A stretch of DNA of 64,000 nt from Benincasa hispida. Taxonomy: Eukaryota > Streptophyta > Magnoliopsida > Cucurbitales > Cucurbitaceae. The notes beneath the pieces are model-generated. The model did no database searches and was not told where the DNA came from. It saw nothing but the letters and a program-made list of their open reading frames with translations. Of the stretch, positions 22,571 to 35,343 are shown piece by piece (position 1 is the stretch's first letter; each line of letters begins with the position of its first letter). The translations under genes and the position numbers were made by a program. The DNA is taken from positions 15,453,558-15,517,557 of the forward strand of contig NC_052359.1 in the NCBI RefSeq assembly GCF_009727055.1. The letters are read 5' to 3'.

Positions 22571-22704
22571 TCGACTTTGCCCGAAACGTTCAACTTTAAA
22601 CTTTTCTTTTAATTATTCGGATAGATGGCTTAATCTGGACCCTTAATCTCCACTAGTGGGTGAGGTGGCTTAAGAAGATTTCATGCAAAAGGGTTGGGCA
22701 GTAG

Positions 22705-22712
22705 TATAAAAG
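22705..22712 (+). promoter_or_regulatory. TATA box of solo LTR copy 1
   Basis: TATAAAAG, followed by a GC-richer start region. Its position in the middle of the LTR fits the U3/R boundary. A solo LTR keeps promoter potential; no downstream gene is obvious. Confidence 0.6.
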
Positions 22713-24717
22713 GGAAGGGAACTTCAAGAGCTCGTTTTGAACGATTCCTTCGAGCAAATCAGACCATTTTGATATCGTTGGAACTCTGTGAGTTTAGTTT
22801 CGAAATCGAGCAACTGGAAGGAAGCTCTTGCTGGAAAGAAGGCCATAGAAGGAAGGAAGAGATGAAGGTCCATTTTCGGGCTTTTCTGGGCACTCGACAA
22901 AGAATCTTAGATCTAGGCTGAACCACATGGAATTTCAAGCTAAAAATTTAAGGTAATATTTTATCACCATTACAAGTAAGCTTTTAGAAGGAACTTTTGC
23001 AAGATAAGGTTTGGGGTTTGAGTTACAAATTTTGGAAATTAAACCTATAATTTTTTAACAAACAGAGAGTTCGTGGTTTAGAGCGATTGAGAAAGATTTA
23101 AATCCCCAGATCAAACCACAAAAATTTTTACGCTGAAATTTTGAGGTAACATTGTTGAAAAAGGAACTTTCTTAAAATGAGTTTTGGTTTTCGAGTTATT
23201 GATGTTAGAAGCTGAATCTTGAATTTGTTGGACGAACAGGAAATTTCTTGTTAAATGTGAGCTTGGTTTAAAAAGAGTAGTCTCAAAAGGGAGACCAAAG
23301 TAGTAACTAAAATTATTATTCTTATGTGTAGGAGCAATGTCCATTGGAGAAGCAAGCCTAAGAAAAACAAGCCTAAAGACTCGTGAGTGACTAAATGTCT
23401 TAAAAAATTTATATATAAAAGGTCATGCGTTCCAAATGAATTTCACGCAAAGGTTTATGGGTTTTCCAAGCAACTAAAGTTTATACCTATGATTTTAAGG
23501 ATTTCATGGCATTTCTTAAGCATGATGTTTTAAGCTATTTAAATAAGTTTTACTAATTCTAGCATATGTCAAGGCTGAATGATAAAGTATTGTAAAAGCT
23601 AAATGTTTATATTTCATGAAGCATGCGTGTTGAATTGTGACAATGCTCTTATGGTGGAAGCTTGGTAAGTATTCTGCCTAAAGCTTTATTTACACATGTT
23701 TTCTATGAATGGCATGATTCTAGTAATCCGGATGCCGAATGCTCGTTCTCAACTAAGGTTTGATAATATGTACGATTATGATGCTATGTTTAATATATGT
23801 TACTATGTAAGTTGCTTGAGATGATTTCCAACATGTTTACATGTTTAATATTATATGTGTATGAAAGGCTTGAAATGAACTGTTTTTCTATGAGTCACTC
23901 ACTGGGCAACCAACTCACCGTTTTCAAATGTTTTCCTTTTTCCCAGGTAGCAGTCAGATTTTCCAAGGTTGAACCAACTGCTGCTTGCCACTCAAGACTC
24001 AGCTAGGAAGGAGGAAGCTTAGGTTAAGCTTGTAATTAATGTACACATATTTTTTTAGAGAAGTTTGGGACTAGTGGATTTTATTTTGAGACCCATGTAT
24101 TTGTTTTTGTGTTGTTATGATGGACGTATGTTTTTCCGTCATTTCTGAAATGTAACTAAGTTGCTTTTGCTGGTTAAAGTCATAGTTTATTGTGCTGCTA
24201 AGTCATTTTTGCATAACAAGGTCTTAAGTAGGTTTTATTGATAAGTTGGGTAGTAAGTGCTGGCAAGTAGGTCGGTAACTACTGCCATCACATCCTTTTA
24301 CGGTTTAAGAGGGTAAACTGGGAGGGGGTGTGATAAGTTATTTCTATCGATGTGTGAGGGGAGGAATTTTTAGCTTCCCTTTCCCTCCCCCATCTCTAAA
24401 GTGTAACTGCAGAATTAAAAAAATCAAGAACAAGTGTTGTTCTTGGGAAGAAAAAGTTCTCTTTATAAAATTTCTCTCAAGCTCTCCCTCTCTCAAATTG
24501 TCTTCTTTTACAAAAATCAAGAAGCCAACACATCCTTGATTCTTATTCTGAAGAATAGCAACGATGACCCGGTGGTGGTGTTCTTGTACATTGAGTTCGA
24601 GGGAGATGCTTGTGGAACAAGATGTTTGTGACATGGAGAGGAAAGCATTGAAGATTGCCTTCAAGGGTTTGTTATTCTAGTCCTTTTTTCTAGGTAGAAA
24701 CATGCTTATATTATTTT

Positions 24718-26773
24718 TGTTGGATTTTATGTCCTAAAACTCGTAATTTGTAAATTAATAAACATATTCTGTTTTGTTTTTCAATAAAATTGTTTTTAAA
24801 TTGTAATATTGAATCCAATAAACTAAGGTCCTGAGGCTATTTAATGTAGTTTGAACTTTATGTAGTGACATAAAGGTGGATCGAGTTCAAATATATAGCC
24901 AAAATGGTCTATAATATATGAATAAGGTCGGGTGCCTTGTTCTGGTACACTATGGATACAGCCCACTTTATAGTTAGTACAAACGATGTGATCCTGAATC
25001 GTTCATATAGAGGTATGTGAGTGGGGGCATCCTATGCAATGAGTTTGCATAAGACTGAACCATGAAATAATCATTTTTACGTTCTAAATGTCGTTTTATG
25101 TATAAATTTGACTATTTCATTAATTGATGACCTAGGTAACTTAATCTTAATCCCGAGCTAACTATGAACTCCTATTCACTTGGAATTATCCTTAGATCTG
25201 CATAGGTGAGGGCAGCTCATTATCGCTGGCCCAATAAGCCTCCCATTTCAGGGGTAAGATCAGGTGGATAGCTGGAAACATAGGGTGCAAGACGGAATTC
25301 ACTCCTACCCGTTATATGGATAGTAGATAGGTTGTTCCCTTTAATACTGAATTCAGGTCTTGAAAAAAGAGCCCCACCCTCTCCTTGGCCCAAGATGGGT
25401 TCGGTTTATAGGTTGGACCTTAAACCAATTGTTCATTAGAGGATCAGTGGAACTTAAGGAACAAGATGTAGTCTTGGGGGTAAAACGGTTTTTATGACCC
25501 AACCAAGATTACGAACAACCTGTGAAGGATTAGCTTACTGATTATGGTTATATCAGATGGACAAAAATATATCTATAGTAAGGGGAGTGCAACTACGAGA
25601 CTATAGTGAAATGACCCGTTAGTTAACGAATGTTGATTAGCTCTATCTAAAGAGTTCAGCCAGCTAATCTCGAATCGTTGGAGCTCATGATCTATAGGTC
25701 CATTAGGTTCCCCTACTAGCTCATATGGAATAAACTTAGAATAGTATGATAGAATAATTCGAATTGTTCGAATTAGGTAAAGAGAGAGAAATCGACAAGT
25801 ATATGTGATATAGTGGTCGGTTTTTTAGTTTAGAGATATAGCTTTAATATTTAAATGTGATTTAAATATCAAGAATATGAATACGTTCATATTCGGAAGC
25901 TTGGAAATAATGGAAATGGTCAAAGATGTTAATTGACTTTGAAAAGTAAAACTTTGACCAGCCGTATATTCAAATGTGATTTGAATTTTGAGAAAATGAA
26001 TGTGGATTCATGCTCGGGAGGTCAAAATTAGTCAACACGGAAAAAATCATAAAAAGTCAAAATGTTGACTTTTTGGTCAAAGTTTGACTTTGACAAAGTG
26101 ACTACTTTGCCCTTTGACTAAAGTCAGTGGGAAAAATCAAACTTTTGTTGGATAATTTTACTAACAAAATAGTGGGTTAGGTGTTAGCTTATAGTAGAGA
26201 CATTAAGCCCATTTAGATAGTGGATTCTAGGTGTTGGGTTTTTATGGATTTGTTTCATGCAATTGTTGCATGACTTTTTTTCTATAAATTGGGCTTATAA
26301 TTATGGATGAAAAAAATTTGGTCATTTTTCCAAAATTGTTTTCAAAATTGGGCTGAAAAAATAAAAAACCCAAACCCAAATTCATTCTTATTTTTCATCT
26401 CTTTCTCTCTCTCGGTTTTCTTCATCCATCGGATCCCACAACCCGGTTCTGAGTCCAGAGGATAGTAGGTCAATTCTAGTGGTGGTCCGGAAGAGTTTGG
26501 GTCGAGATTCAGCGAGGAAAAGCGTTTTTCGAGAGCTATAAAGGTTGTATTCCATCCCTTTTATTTACTATTTTTTCTTTCATTTTGCATGCTAATTTCC
26601 TTTTGATTAGAAGAAATTAGAGTGTAATTAGATCCTTATTCCGCTGCGTATGTCTCGTGTTCCATAAATTTTATGTTTATCCTGTAATGTGTGTCTCTGT
26701 TTTTCACGATTTTCAAATGACTTTTGAATGCACACGCGTTCACATGCTTTCATTGAGGAATTCGATTCCTTCA
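24718..26773 (+). mobile_element. Copia LTR D (plus strand), intact length
   Basis: 2056 bp, starting TGTTGGATTTTATGTCC and ending GATTCCTTCA, the same terminal style as copia-2 LTRs (end TTCCTTCA). It is followed by a PBS, so it acts as a 5' LTR. Sequence is diverged from LTRs C and E. Confidence 0.75.
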
Positions 26774-26775
26774 AT

Positions 26776-26787
26776 TGGTATTAGTGT
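26776..26787 (+). promoter_or_regulatory. Diverged primer-binding site after LTR D
   Basis: TGGTATTAGTGT, compared with TGGTATCAGAGC, the sequence complementary to the 3' end of initiator tRNA-Met used by most plant copia elements. Placed 2 bp after the LTR end. Confidence 0.65.
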
Positions 26788-27214
26788 CAGGTTGTGCTTT
26801 TGAGTTTTGTTTTGGATTGAAAAACAGAGAATAAGTGGGTAACTTTCTATACATTTGATGATTGAGTTTGCAAAATAGGAAATTTCGAATCTTGGCATTT
26901 AGTTTACAGTTTTGCTTTGATGAGTTTGATGTAAGGGCCTGTTGTTTCAGGCATTTTATTTTTGTAACTGAGTCTGTAAGCCACGCCGATCGAGGAACAA
27001 GAGTTGATGAAAGTATCAGTGGAAAATGGAGTAAAAACAGGTGAAGAACGAAGCAGAGAAAAACATTCTCTGCTAGAGCGTAAAGCAGAGCAGTGTAACT
27101 TTATGCTTTATTCAATGATTTGCTTTACACTGCGACATAGAAGGGCCAATGTTGCAGCGCTAGGCAACAAACGTTACAATGATGTTGTTGTGTGTCATTG
27201 AATCTCCGTCATGG
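26788..27214 (+). mobile_element. Leader of the LTR-D element with GCAGAG/GTTGC words
   Basis: Noncoding. 27040-27180 has repeated words (GCAGAG, AAAGCAGAG, CACTGCGACA, GTTGCAGCGC, AACGTTACAA). In copia-2 the same place, just after the PBS, is occupied by ACGATCG words instead. Interrupted near 27215 by a Tat/Athila fragment. Confidence 0.5.
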
Positions 27215-27942
27215 AAAGTTCTAGTGCAATAATGATTGAGCAACATTGACAGTCTTAGAAAAAATTGATCCACCTACCGCAACATCCAAGATGGATTTCG
27301 TCGTGCTAGTCAATCCATTGTAAAACAACTAGATTTATAACCAGTCAGGATATCCATGCTAGGGGCACTTCTGCAACAGCTCCTTATATCGCTCCCATGC
27401 CTCAAACAACTGCTCATCTTCTCTCTGTCTGAATGTTCCAATTTTCGTCCTCAATCTACTAGTTTTTGAAGGAGGAAAGAACTTGTTAAGGAAAGCCTGA
27501 GCCAACTCGTCCCATATAGTTATACTTCTTGCTGTAAGTGACTCTAGCCAGTCCTTTGCCTTATCCTGCACAGAAAAAGGAATAATTTTATATGAATAGC
27601 CTCAGAAGAGACTCTATTTATTTTTATCATTCCACAAATTTCCAGGAAAGAACATATATGCTTGTGCGGATCTTCATGTGGAGTTCCTCTAAATGCACCG
27701 TCTCTCGCCATTTGAATCAAATCGGGTTTCAGCTTAAAATATTTGGCATTTATTGGAGCCTCAACAATATCCGACTGAGATGTAGGGATTTCTGGTTAGA
27801 AGTACTTATGAATAGCTCTAGCAGCTCCTTCTTGGTCTCCCATAGCGTCGAATTCAGCTCTCAGGTTCCTTCTTATTATTCTCAAGGTTCGTTCAATCTC
27901 TGGATCAAAAGGAACAATTTCATATCGTTGACTTCGTCGCAT
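27215..27942 (-). pseudogene. Tat/Athila-type gypsy gag fragment
   Basis: ATG at 27942 (minus): MRRSQRYEIVPFDPEIERTL. Then GTPHEDPHKHICSFLEIC, DKAKDWLESL, SITIWDELAQAFLNKFFPPS, FRQREDEQLFEAWERYK and LLQKCP. This is the retrotransposon gag domain as seen in Athila/Tat elements (pattern GTPHEDP...FLEIC...W.ELAQ.FL.KFFP...E.L.EAWERYK). It has a stop after KCP (near 27357) and a frameshift near 27590, and fades out near 27215, where copia leader sequence resumes on the left. Only gag remains; no protease or RT. Confidence 0.8.
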
Positions 27943-28066
27943 ACACAAGATTCTCAAATAGAAAAAGAAAATAAAAATAAAATAAATAAATAAACAACAG
28001 AAAAAACCTAAATTAAGATCAATTCAGTCCTTAGCAATATTAAGCTTAGAAAAATTATTATTACCA

Positions 28067-29285
28067 GTCCCCAGCAACGGGGCCAAAAACTTGATACCGA
28101 AATGCAAGTGTATGTATGGAAGTAATAAAATCCCAATTAAAATCGGGTATCGTCCTTAGAGACTAGTATGCACAATTTATCCTAAACTTAGCTATTATAG
28201 TTCTTTATTGATTTTATTTAGGCTACTAGATGATGATTTATGAGCAATAATTAAGTGCGAATGACAAATAAACACAAGGGACAAATTAATGAAGATAGGT
28301 TGAAGCTAGAAGTTCTAAATTCGAGAAATCCTTCATCAAGCTCATTCAGTTCTAACTCTAGTTTATCAAGTTTGAATTTCTTCCTATTGCTTAAACTAGT
28401 GTTGCTTTAAGACCCTTCAATTACATCCTTATTAATCTCGATTCACTTTCATGCAATCTTGAGTAATAATCTAAATTATCAAGTCCAACAAATTAAACTC
28501 TTCTTCAAACAGTAGAATTTACTAAAATCAATTGATTAATGGCCAGTTAATCAAAGCAATAAGAACAGATAATTTATAAACCTCATCAACAACTAAACAA
28601 TTGTAGTATCAACAATTCATTTAAGAAATTCAAAACTCTAACAACACCCTAGAATTTAGAGTTTAGCTATGATATTTTCAATATACATAAACCCTAAGTA
28701 GAAAGAAAGCATCTTAGATAAGGAAAGAGTTAAGGAAACAAAAATCAATCTTTCTTCTCCATCACCGGATCAGAATCTCAATCTTCTTGACCTTCACCAA
28801 TGAGTTCCCATATGATTTCCAGCTGAGCTATCCTTTTCCAGATACTTTCGTTCTACCTTATGTCGAAATCTCCCCTAAATTGTTCCTTTGTTTCACCTAA
28901 CGATGCTATTTCTTTTTTATAAGAAATTGTCGCAGCATCGCGACGCTGACGCTAGAAGCAGATGTCACATGTGCCTGCCATCTGAAATGTTGCAATGCTG
29001 CCCTGTTCTCAGCTCTTGAGTCTTCAGCATCGTGGGGCAGCGTTGCAACACAAGCTCAATGCTGACCCCCTGCCCCCGATTTTTCCTTCAAAATTCTTCC
29101 TCTTTTTCTTCAATTTTGGCCTCTAACTTCGCTCCTAATTTCATAGTTGACCCCTAGATACTTGTATTTGAAATTTTACCCCAGGCTTTGATCATTTTTG
29201 CCCAACTTGCTCCTAATACTCAGTTTCCTGAAATCACTCAACAAACCACATCAAACCATACAAAACTAGCAATAATAATTCTAGA
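28067..29285 (-). mobile_element. PBS region and LTR of the Tat/Athila fragment
   Basis: Read on the minus strand, GGCCCCGTTGCTGGGGACTGG spans 28066-28086 (shown here only for position; key is CCGTTGCTGGGGAC). This is the PBS region typical of Tat/Athila elements. The LTR end lies at 28092 (TG on the plus strand) and the LTR runs to about 29285, where copia leader sequence resumes. It contains a CpG-word cluster at 28925-29065 like that at 2410-2720. Confidence 0.65.
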
Positions 29286-32200
29286 GTTGAAAGTAATTAA
29301 AGCAATTTTCAGGTGCTTTTCAATATACCTAAGTAATGAACCCTCAATTTTAAAATACTTGGTGGGAGAAAAAGATATATATGATATGTCATATTTTCTC
29401 TCACGCTCTTTGTGAAAGTTTACATCGTGAGACTCATGAGCGTCCCAGATGGGATTTGTATGGGTCAATATCAAGGTGAATGGAGAAAGTATTTATAGTA
29501 AGTGAGAGAAGGATGTGTGGCAACATGTGTTACGATCTCTTTCATTTGTTTGCACTGTGAGATCTTTTTGCATGACCTCAAAGTGCCCTAGGAGCATCCC
29601 CCCTCAGATAGTTTGTGCATTAGGTCAATATCAGGACGAACACTAGAAATGGATAAGGTTACTTTAGTTTTTTCCCCAATCGATTTTTTCCCTTTGGTTG
29701 GCTCATTGGGGCAAAAATTTAAGATTTAAAATGGAGGGTCACACTTACGATAAATTGTTAAGCAAGTTAATGATTTCTTGACCAAATCAATAATAATGAA
29801 TTGTTATAGGAATAAGAGTTATTCTGGTGTAACAACTGGTTGAGAATGTCTCAATACACTGAAGTAACTGACTACCCATCTGTGGCACTTGTTCTAACTC
29901 ATTGGAGTATCGTAGCAATAGAAATTTTGAATTAATATGAATGAGATTCATATAAAATCTATTGGATTCATTTTTAATTTTTATGCTGAATTAGAATGGG
30001 TGAAAGATTGCATATAGTCGAATAACATGTTTTATATAGTTTAAGGTTATGTCAATTTCTCCCCAGAGTTTTAGTTCTTTAATTATCAATATAAGTCAAA
30101 AATTTGATAAATACATTACTTGGAAAAATGTCTTCAACACTTAATGGCATTGTATTTTTAAATTTATCTTTGATTTGGTAAATGTTCTTAAAAGGAAATT
30201 GTAAATTCATGAAATGTTCATGAATTAGAAATGAAGTGGTAGCTTACTTTTATCATCTAGATAACATATAATGTGTTTAGATGATAAGATAAAGTCATGA
30301 CAAAAACATATTGTATGTTGGAGTCATGGGAAGCTAAATGACCTCCACAGTTAAGTATTATTTGAATCATGAAAAATTTCTGTGACTAAAACAAATAAGG
30401 AAAATGTTTCCAAATTAGCTTTTTGACTCAAGTGATCTTGTGACTGAAAGAGTAAGTTTGACTTCATAAATAATCATTAATGTGATTGATAAGTATTTAT
30501 GAATGAAAGTTTCTTAAGCTAATGTTACTTAAGTCTTATTTTCCTTGAAATATTCAAAAGAAATTAGACTAAAGTGTAAGTTATTTAGGCAAGTGTATTG
30601 TGCATTATAATAAAATCATAATGATTAGTGCAAGAAATTTGTTGTACTATGCCTAACTGATAAAAATGAGATAAGATCTGAACTTCGTGCATTAGATACA
30701 ATTTAGATAAAATTGTGTTGTAACAAGAGAAATTTGATCGTGTTAAACTTAGTACATGTTAAATACTTTGTGAAACATAAACATTACATTGGTGCTTGAA
30801 TCCACTAAGGATATGTAATAGAGATTGCAATTTTGAACATTATTTCCTTAAAAAATGTTTGAGAAACAATTTTGGATTATGAAAGTGTTGTAAAACTGGT
30901 TTACGACATTTCAGTATTTGGGTAAGTTGAGACACTTGTCTCAAAACGAACCCTTGGTGAAATAAATGTCTGAAAATACACCTCAATGTAGGTGGTCCTT
31001 GAGGTAAATGGTTTTATTTGGACAGTCCAAAAATAAAATAATATATTTGTGTGACAAATATTGATTTTTTTTTTTTAAAGTCAAAATGGAAGGTGCCAGA
31101 CCTGTAAATGGTTAAGTTATGTTGATGAACTAGTCCCAATTAAAACCACTTAATAGTTAATAAGTGTTGTTAACCATTTAATTTCATTTGGAAAGTCAAT
31201 TTCTAATTGTCAACCAGATAAGTCTTCATCGTAGTGAGAGAGCTATGAAAGAACTCAACATTTACAAGGACTTACTTGAAGTCTATATTGTCATATTAGA
31301 TGATAAAAGGAAAACTTATAATCCTCAAAGTAGTGGGAGAGTTATGAGATGACTCAAGCTCTGCCATGGCTTATTGAAAGTCAAAGTTATCATAATAGAT
31401 GACAAGAATTGAAGGAAGTTGACAAAAGAAATTATGTCAGAGTAATTAATCTAGTCAATTTTTGTAGATTTTCATCAATGGGGTCAAACTCAAATGATAT
31501 GAATGGATTTACAAAAATGAGTCTTGAAAGTGTAGTACTTGGAGATAGAGATCTTCAAAGTAAGACTCTTGGCATAAGGTGAAAACCAACGCTAGAACTA
31601 ATGGGTAAAAATAGACTATAAGTCAATTTTCTCATTACTTAATTTAATAGACTCTTTATGCATTATTTGATTCATTGTTGCATATGAAATATGTAAAAAT
31701 GAATAACCTCTTTTATGAAAAGAAGTTCAATAAATCTACACAAATTCGAGCACATTTTCAAAGATTAAATTGCAAAGGGTTTGCAAAATTGTGATGTTTA
31801 TTTGAGATATGAATTTCACAATTAGGATATTTGAGAATAAGGTTTTAATATAATATCATAACCCATGACTTTGAATGATTATAATATTCTTGTACTGACA
31901 AGAAAATGGAAAGTGGTATTGATCTGTTTTAATATTTACTCATTTTGAATGAAGTAAATATTAGTATTAAAGTTTGACTATTTAACCAATTTCAAATAGT
32001 TGATTTGAACTGATTTTGTGTATTAATGTCCACATAGAGTTGTTAAGAATATGAGGCTAAGTTTGTCTCATGTAGCTTAAATTTTAAAAGCAATTGTTTA
32101 ATGGTTGATGTAAAAGCTTTAGATGGAATGGAAGACTACTATTCTACAATGAAGTTGATATGTCTAAAATTTCCCAAGACACCTCCAGTGTTGAGGGGAT

Positions 32201-32735
32201 GTAATCCTTAAATGAGACTTAATTAACATTTAATATACAATTGGTTAATTAAATCGGTTAATTCGATGGTATGACCATTGATTTTGAAAATTAAAACTTA
32301 TGAATAATGAGATGTTGGTGTAAAAAGTTTAAGATTTGATCTTTTACAAGATATACTGTCTCATACAAGGTTTAGAGAAATCCATGTTTTATCCTAAGTG
32401 ATGTGATTTGGGCTACAATGCAACATTTTTGCTTGTAAAGCAATAATTTGCTTAGTCATCCTTAAATATTTGAAAGTTGTTTTCGATATAAATTAGTCTA
32501 TCCACTTTATGAGATAATGTGATACAAGGACTACATTTGAGGATATATGTATACATCAAGTTGCAACAATAAAAATAGAATGAGAAAAATATCACAGTGG
32601 TGACCATATGGTATTTATTGACATAACAGTTTGAATTATATAAAAGGATTCTCTAGCCTAAAATGTGAGAGGATCTCCTAAAATGTCTAGGACTGCAAGA
32701 CATGTTTCTAGTGAGCTATGATAAGTGGGCAAGCA
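29286..32735 (+). mobile_element. Noncoding internal region of a copia element (LARD-like)
   Basis: 29350-29930 is copia leader in plus orientation (compare the reverse of 45500-46110: the Gs/Ts around CACCGTGAGA, the AGAGATC block, and the GATTGAGA block). From 29930 to 32700 there is no ORF above noise and no gag, integrase or RT motif, yet it ends in a polypurine-like ATAAGTGGGC at 32721-32730 right before LTR E. An imperfect direct repeat occurs at 31234-31309 and 31331-31407. I infer a non-autonomous element whose coding region was replaced by noncoding DNA. Confidence 0.5.
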
Positions 32736-35319
32736 TGCTGGGTATAGAGTATGCCCTAGGATACATGTCTCACCAATTTTAATGCAAGTGAAATATTGTT
32801 ATGTTACTTAAACATGTATGTGGTTGACATAATGGTGGATCATGCATAAGTAATAACCTAAATGGTATGTAGTATATGGATAAGGTTGGGTGCCTTATCC
32901 TTGCCTTATCCTGCTGACAATATGCATATGACCCACTTTGTAATTGTTACAATAGTTGTAAAGTGTTACAAATGAATTGATCATAATCGCTCATGTGGAG
33001 ACATGCAAGTAGAGGTATTCTATATAAAGAGTTTGTATACGACTAGACTGCAAAATGATTAGTCTCTCTTTATAACACGATTGATTGAAGAGATTAACAT
33101 TTCATAAGATGACCATAGGTGACTCGACTTTAATCCTGAATGAGTTATGAACTCCTGTCTATGAGGGTAATCCTTTAATCTATATGGATGAGAGTGACCA
33201 AATTCATCGACTCAATAAGCCAACCATTTTGAGGATTTGTCTAACTAGGGAGCTAGGAATATAGCTTCACAAGATGAAATCCACTCTTTCCCTTTTTTAG
33301 GGTAAGTAGATAAATTGCTTCCTTAAGGGCTGATTTCGGGTCTTGAACAATGAAGCTTCACCCTCACACTGGCTTGAGAGAGATTAGTTTATAGTTGGAT
33401 TATAAACTTTTTGTTCATTAGAGGGATCAATGGTACTTTAAGAGTTAAATGTAACCATAGGGTAAAACGGTACTTTGATGAGCTGAATTTACAAGCAATT
33501 CGTGAAGGGTCGACTTACTGTTGATTGATTATATCTATGTACACAGAAATATATTTATATTGCGAAGAGTGCAGTTGTAGATCTTTAATGGAGCAACCTG
33601 CAGTTAATGAACGTTGATTAATTTAATTAAAAAGCTTAATTAATTAATTTCATATTGGAGCTTCTAATCTATAGAACCATTAGGTCCCCTTGTCAGCTAC
33701 TAAAGGTAAAAATAAGAATCAATTAATTTTGGATCAATTTGAATTGTTCAAATTATATAAGTGAATTAACTGTATAAGATACAATTAATATAATGTATAT
33801 AGATATTGATAACTTGTAGAAATACAAGTTATGGTTCCCTCAAAGTTCGAATAATTAGGATTATTAGTGTTGTAAACATACTATTGTTAAAGGAAAAATG
33901 CATGAAATTCTATATATGTGATAAATTCATACAGAAGTATCATTTAAGTGAAAAATTGCTTCACTAGCGCACTTTTATGCAGGAATTAGAAAAATTTACT
34001 AAAGTGTTGCAGACAAGGCCAACATAAGGGCTATGCATCCAAACTACTCTACGAATGGATGATACATTCGACTTGTGCAATCTACGTCAAATAATTAACT
34101 TGCAGGCATGGGCATCTGACTGACGGTGTCTGATCGAAGTAGAATGGCAGACAGTTGTCTCAGGGTATAGAATTTAATGCAATCACATCACCAAGTGGCT
34201 AAGTAATTGCCTATATAAGGAGAAGCTACCTATAAGAGAAAGAGTTAGAAATTCAGATAGTAGATAGTTAGCAAGTAGTTAGACCTTTTTCACCTCTGTC
34301 GTCTGCAAGCAGGAGTAGGAGGGATGACCACCATTTTCCATCGTTGGTAATGAGGTGCTGCTGGAGAGAAGCTCGAGAGAGATATCTCATTCAACTCCAT
34401 CACCAAGTTGGCTAAAACAAGCATTAAAAATAAGCCAAAGCGGACAACAGATTGAACTTTGCGGCTTGACTTCTTCCTTTATCTTTGCATTTTCATCTCC
34501 CATTCCATTGATTGAACTAAGAGTATTTGTATCAAACTTAAATTCAATCTCATTTTTTATGATTCTCGACATCTCCACCTATTTATTTTCTAAGTTATTT
34601 GTGTTTGTGAACTTTCTGGCTTGATGAATGCATAACGTTTATGCTTGATTCTACCTGATTATTTGGTTGAAGTGAAAAAGAAGTTAACTCACTCAAGAGA
34701 GTAATTAATTATCGAATGCGTCAAGCTAGGGCTGAAGTAATTTTAGAGATAAAATTGTTCTTGTCTTTTGTCTGTTCTTTGTAACTAACGCATGCACCTA
34801 AGAGATAGGATTAAGTGATGCAATCGCATCAAGAGATGTTGAACCTGAATCAAAGAACAGATTTTCGATGCATCGCATATGCACTTAGATTTAGTAGACA
34901 TCCATACCATCTTCATATCCATTGTCATTGCGCTCATATAGGCTTGTTGTTCCCACTAGGAAATCAATGAATATCATCTATGCATAAGTCATTCATCCAT
35001 TGTCACACCTCGCCCCAGACCACCTTCTTAGCCTAAAGAAAGGCGTGACTGCAGCAGTTACCAACCCTTGGGCTGACACATACTGCCTAATAACTCTTGC
35101 GGAATAACTCTGATACCAATTATAATTCATATGCAACGGGACCACTTTAGGCCCATAATTTATTAACTTAGAAACATAATATGTTAAGAGTCATTACAAC
35201 ACTAGATTTACAAGTCCCAAAACCCACAAACCCTAGTCCCTATATGAACAATAGTAACATGTGTACAATATTAACAGTAACCAGCTAGCAAACGGTTACA
35301 AGTCTTTTGTCCTTTTAGT

Positions 35320-35343
35320 GGGGGGGGGGGGGGGGGGGGGGGG
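35320..35343. repeat. 24-base G homopolymer
   Basis: Uninterrupted G run. It could be real or the result of sequencing chemistry; nothing comparable sits at the matching place in copy 1. Confidence 0.8.

Larger units (their letters stand above)
22013..24335 (+). mobile_element. Solo LTR of a chromovirus-like gypsy family (copy 1)
   Basis: Starts TGTAAAACC and ends GGTGTGATA, with the perfect 5-bp duplication AGTTA at 22008-22012 and 24336-24340. It has a TATA box at 22705-22712, a GAGTCACTCACTGGGC block at 23892-23907 and a GTCGGTAACT block near 24270. All of these recur, inverted, in the second solo LTR at 35001-37810. No internal coding region. Resembles Tekay/Del-type LTRs. Contains an adapter at 22300 that has created a false duplication. 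Confidence 0.8.
20580..24717 (+). mobile_element. Copia LTR C (plus strand), split by a solo LTR
   Basis: 20580-22012 and 24341-24717 together form most of a copia LTR. It is the plus-strand counterpart of the LTRs of copia-1 and copia-2 and closest to LTR E (compare 20660-21500 with 32810-33690, including GCATGTATGTGGTTGA). It carries ATGAGATTCATAT blocks near 21680-21830. The left end is approximate. At its right end it abuts the start of LTR D, so D may have integrated into it. Confidence 0.65.

Noticed and set aside
24344..24664. 106-codon minus-strand frame and 69-codon plus-strand frame
   Set aside because: Lie in the R/U5 part of copia LTR C; no recognisable domain.
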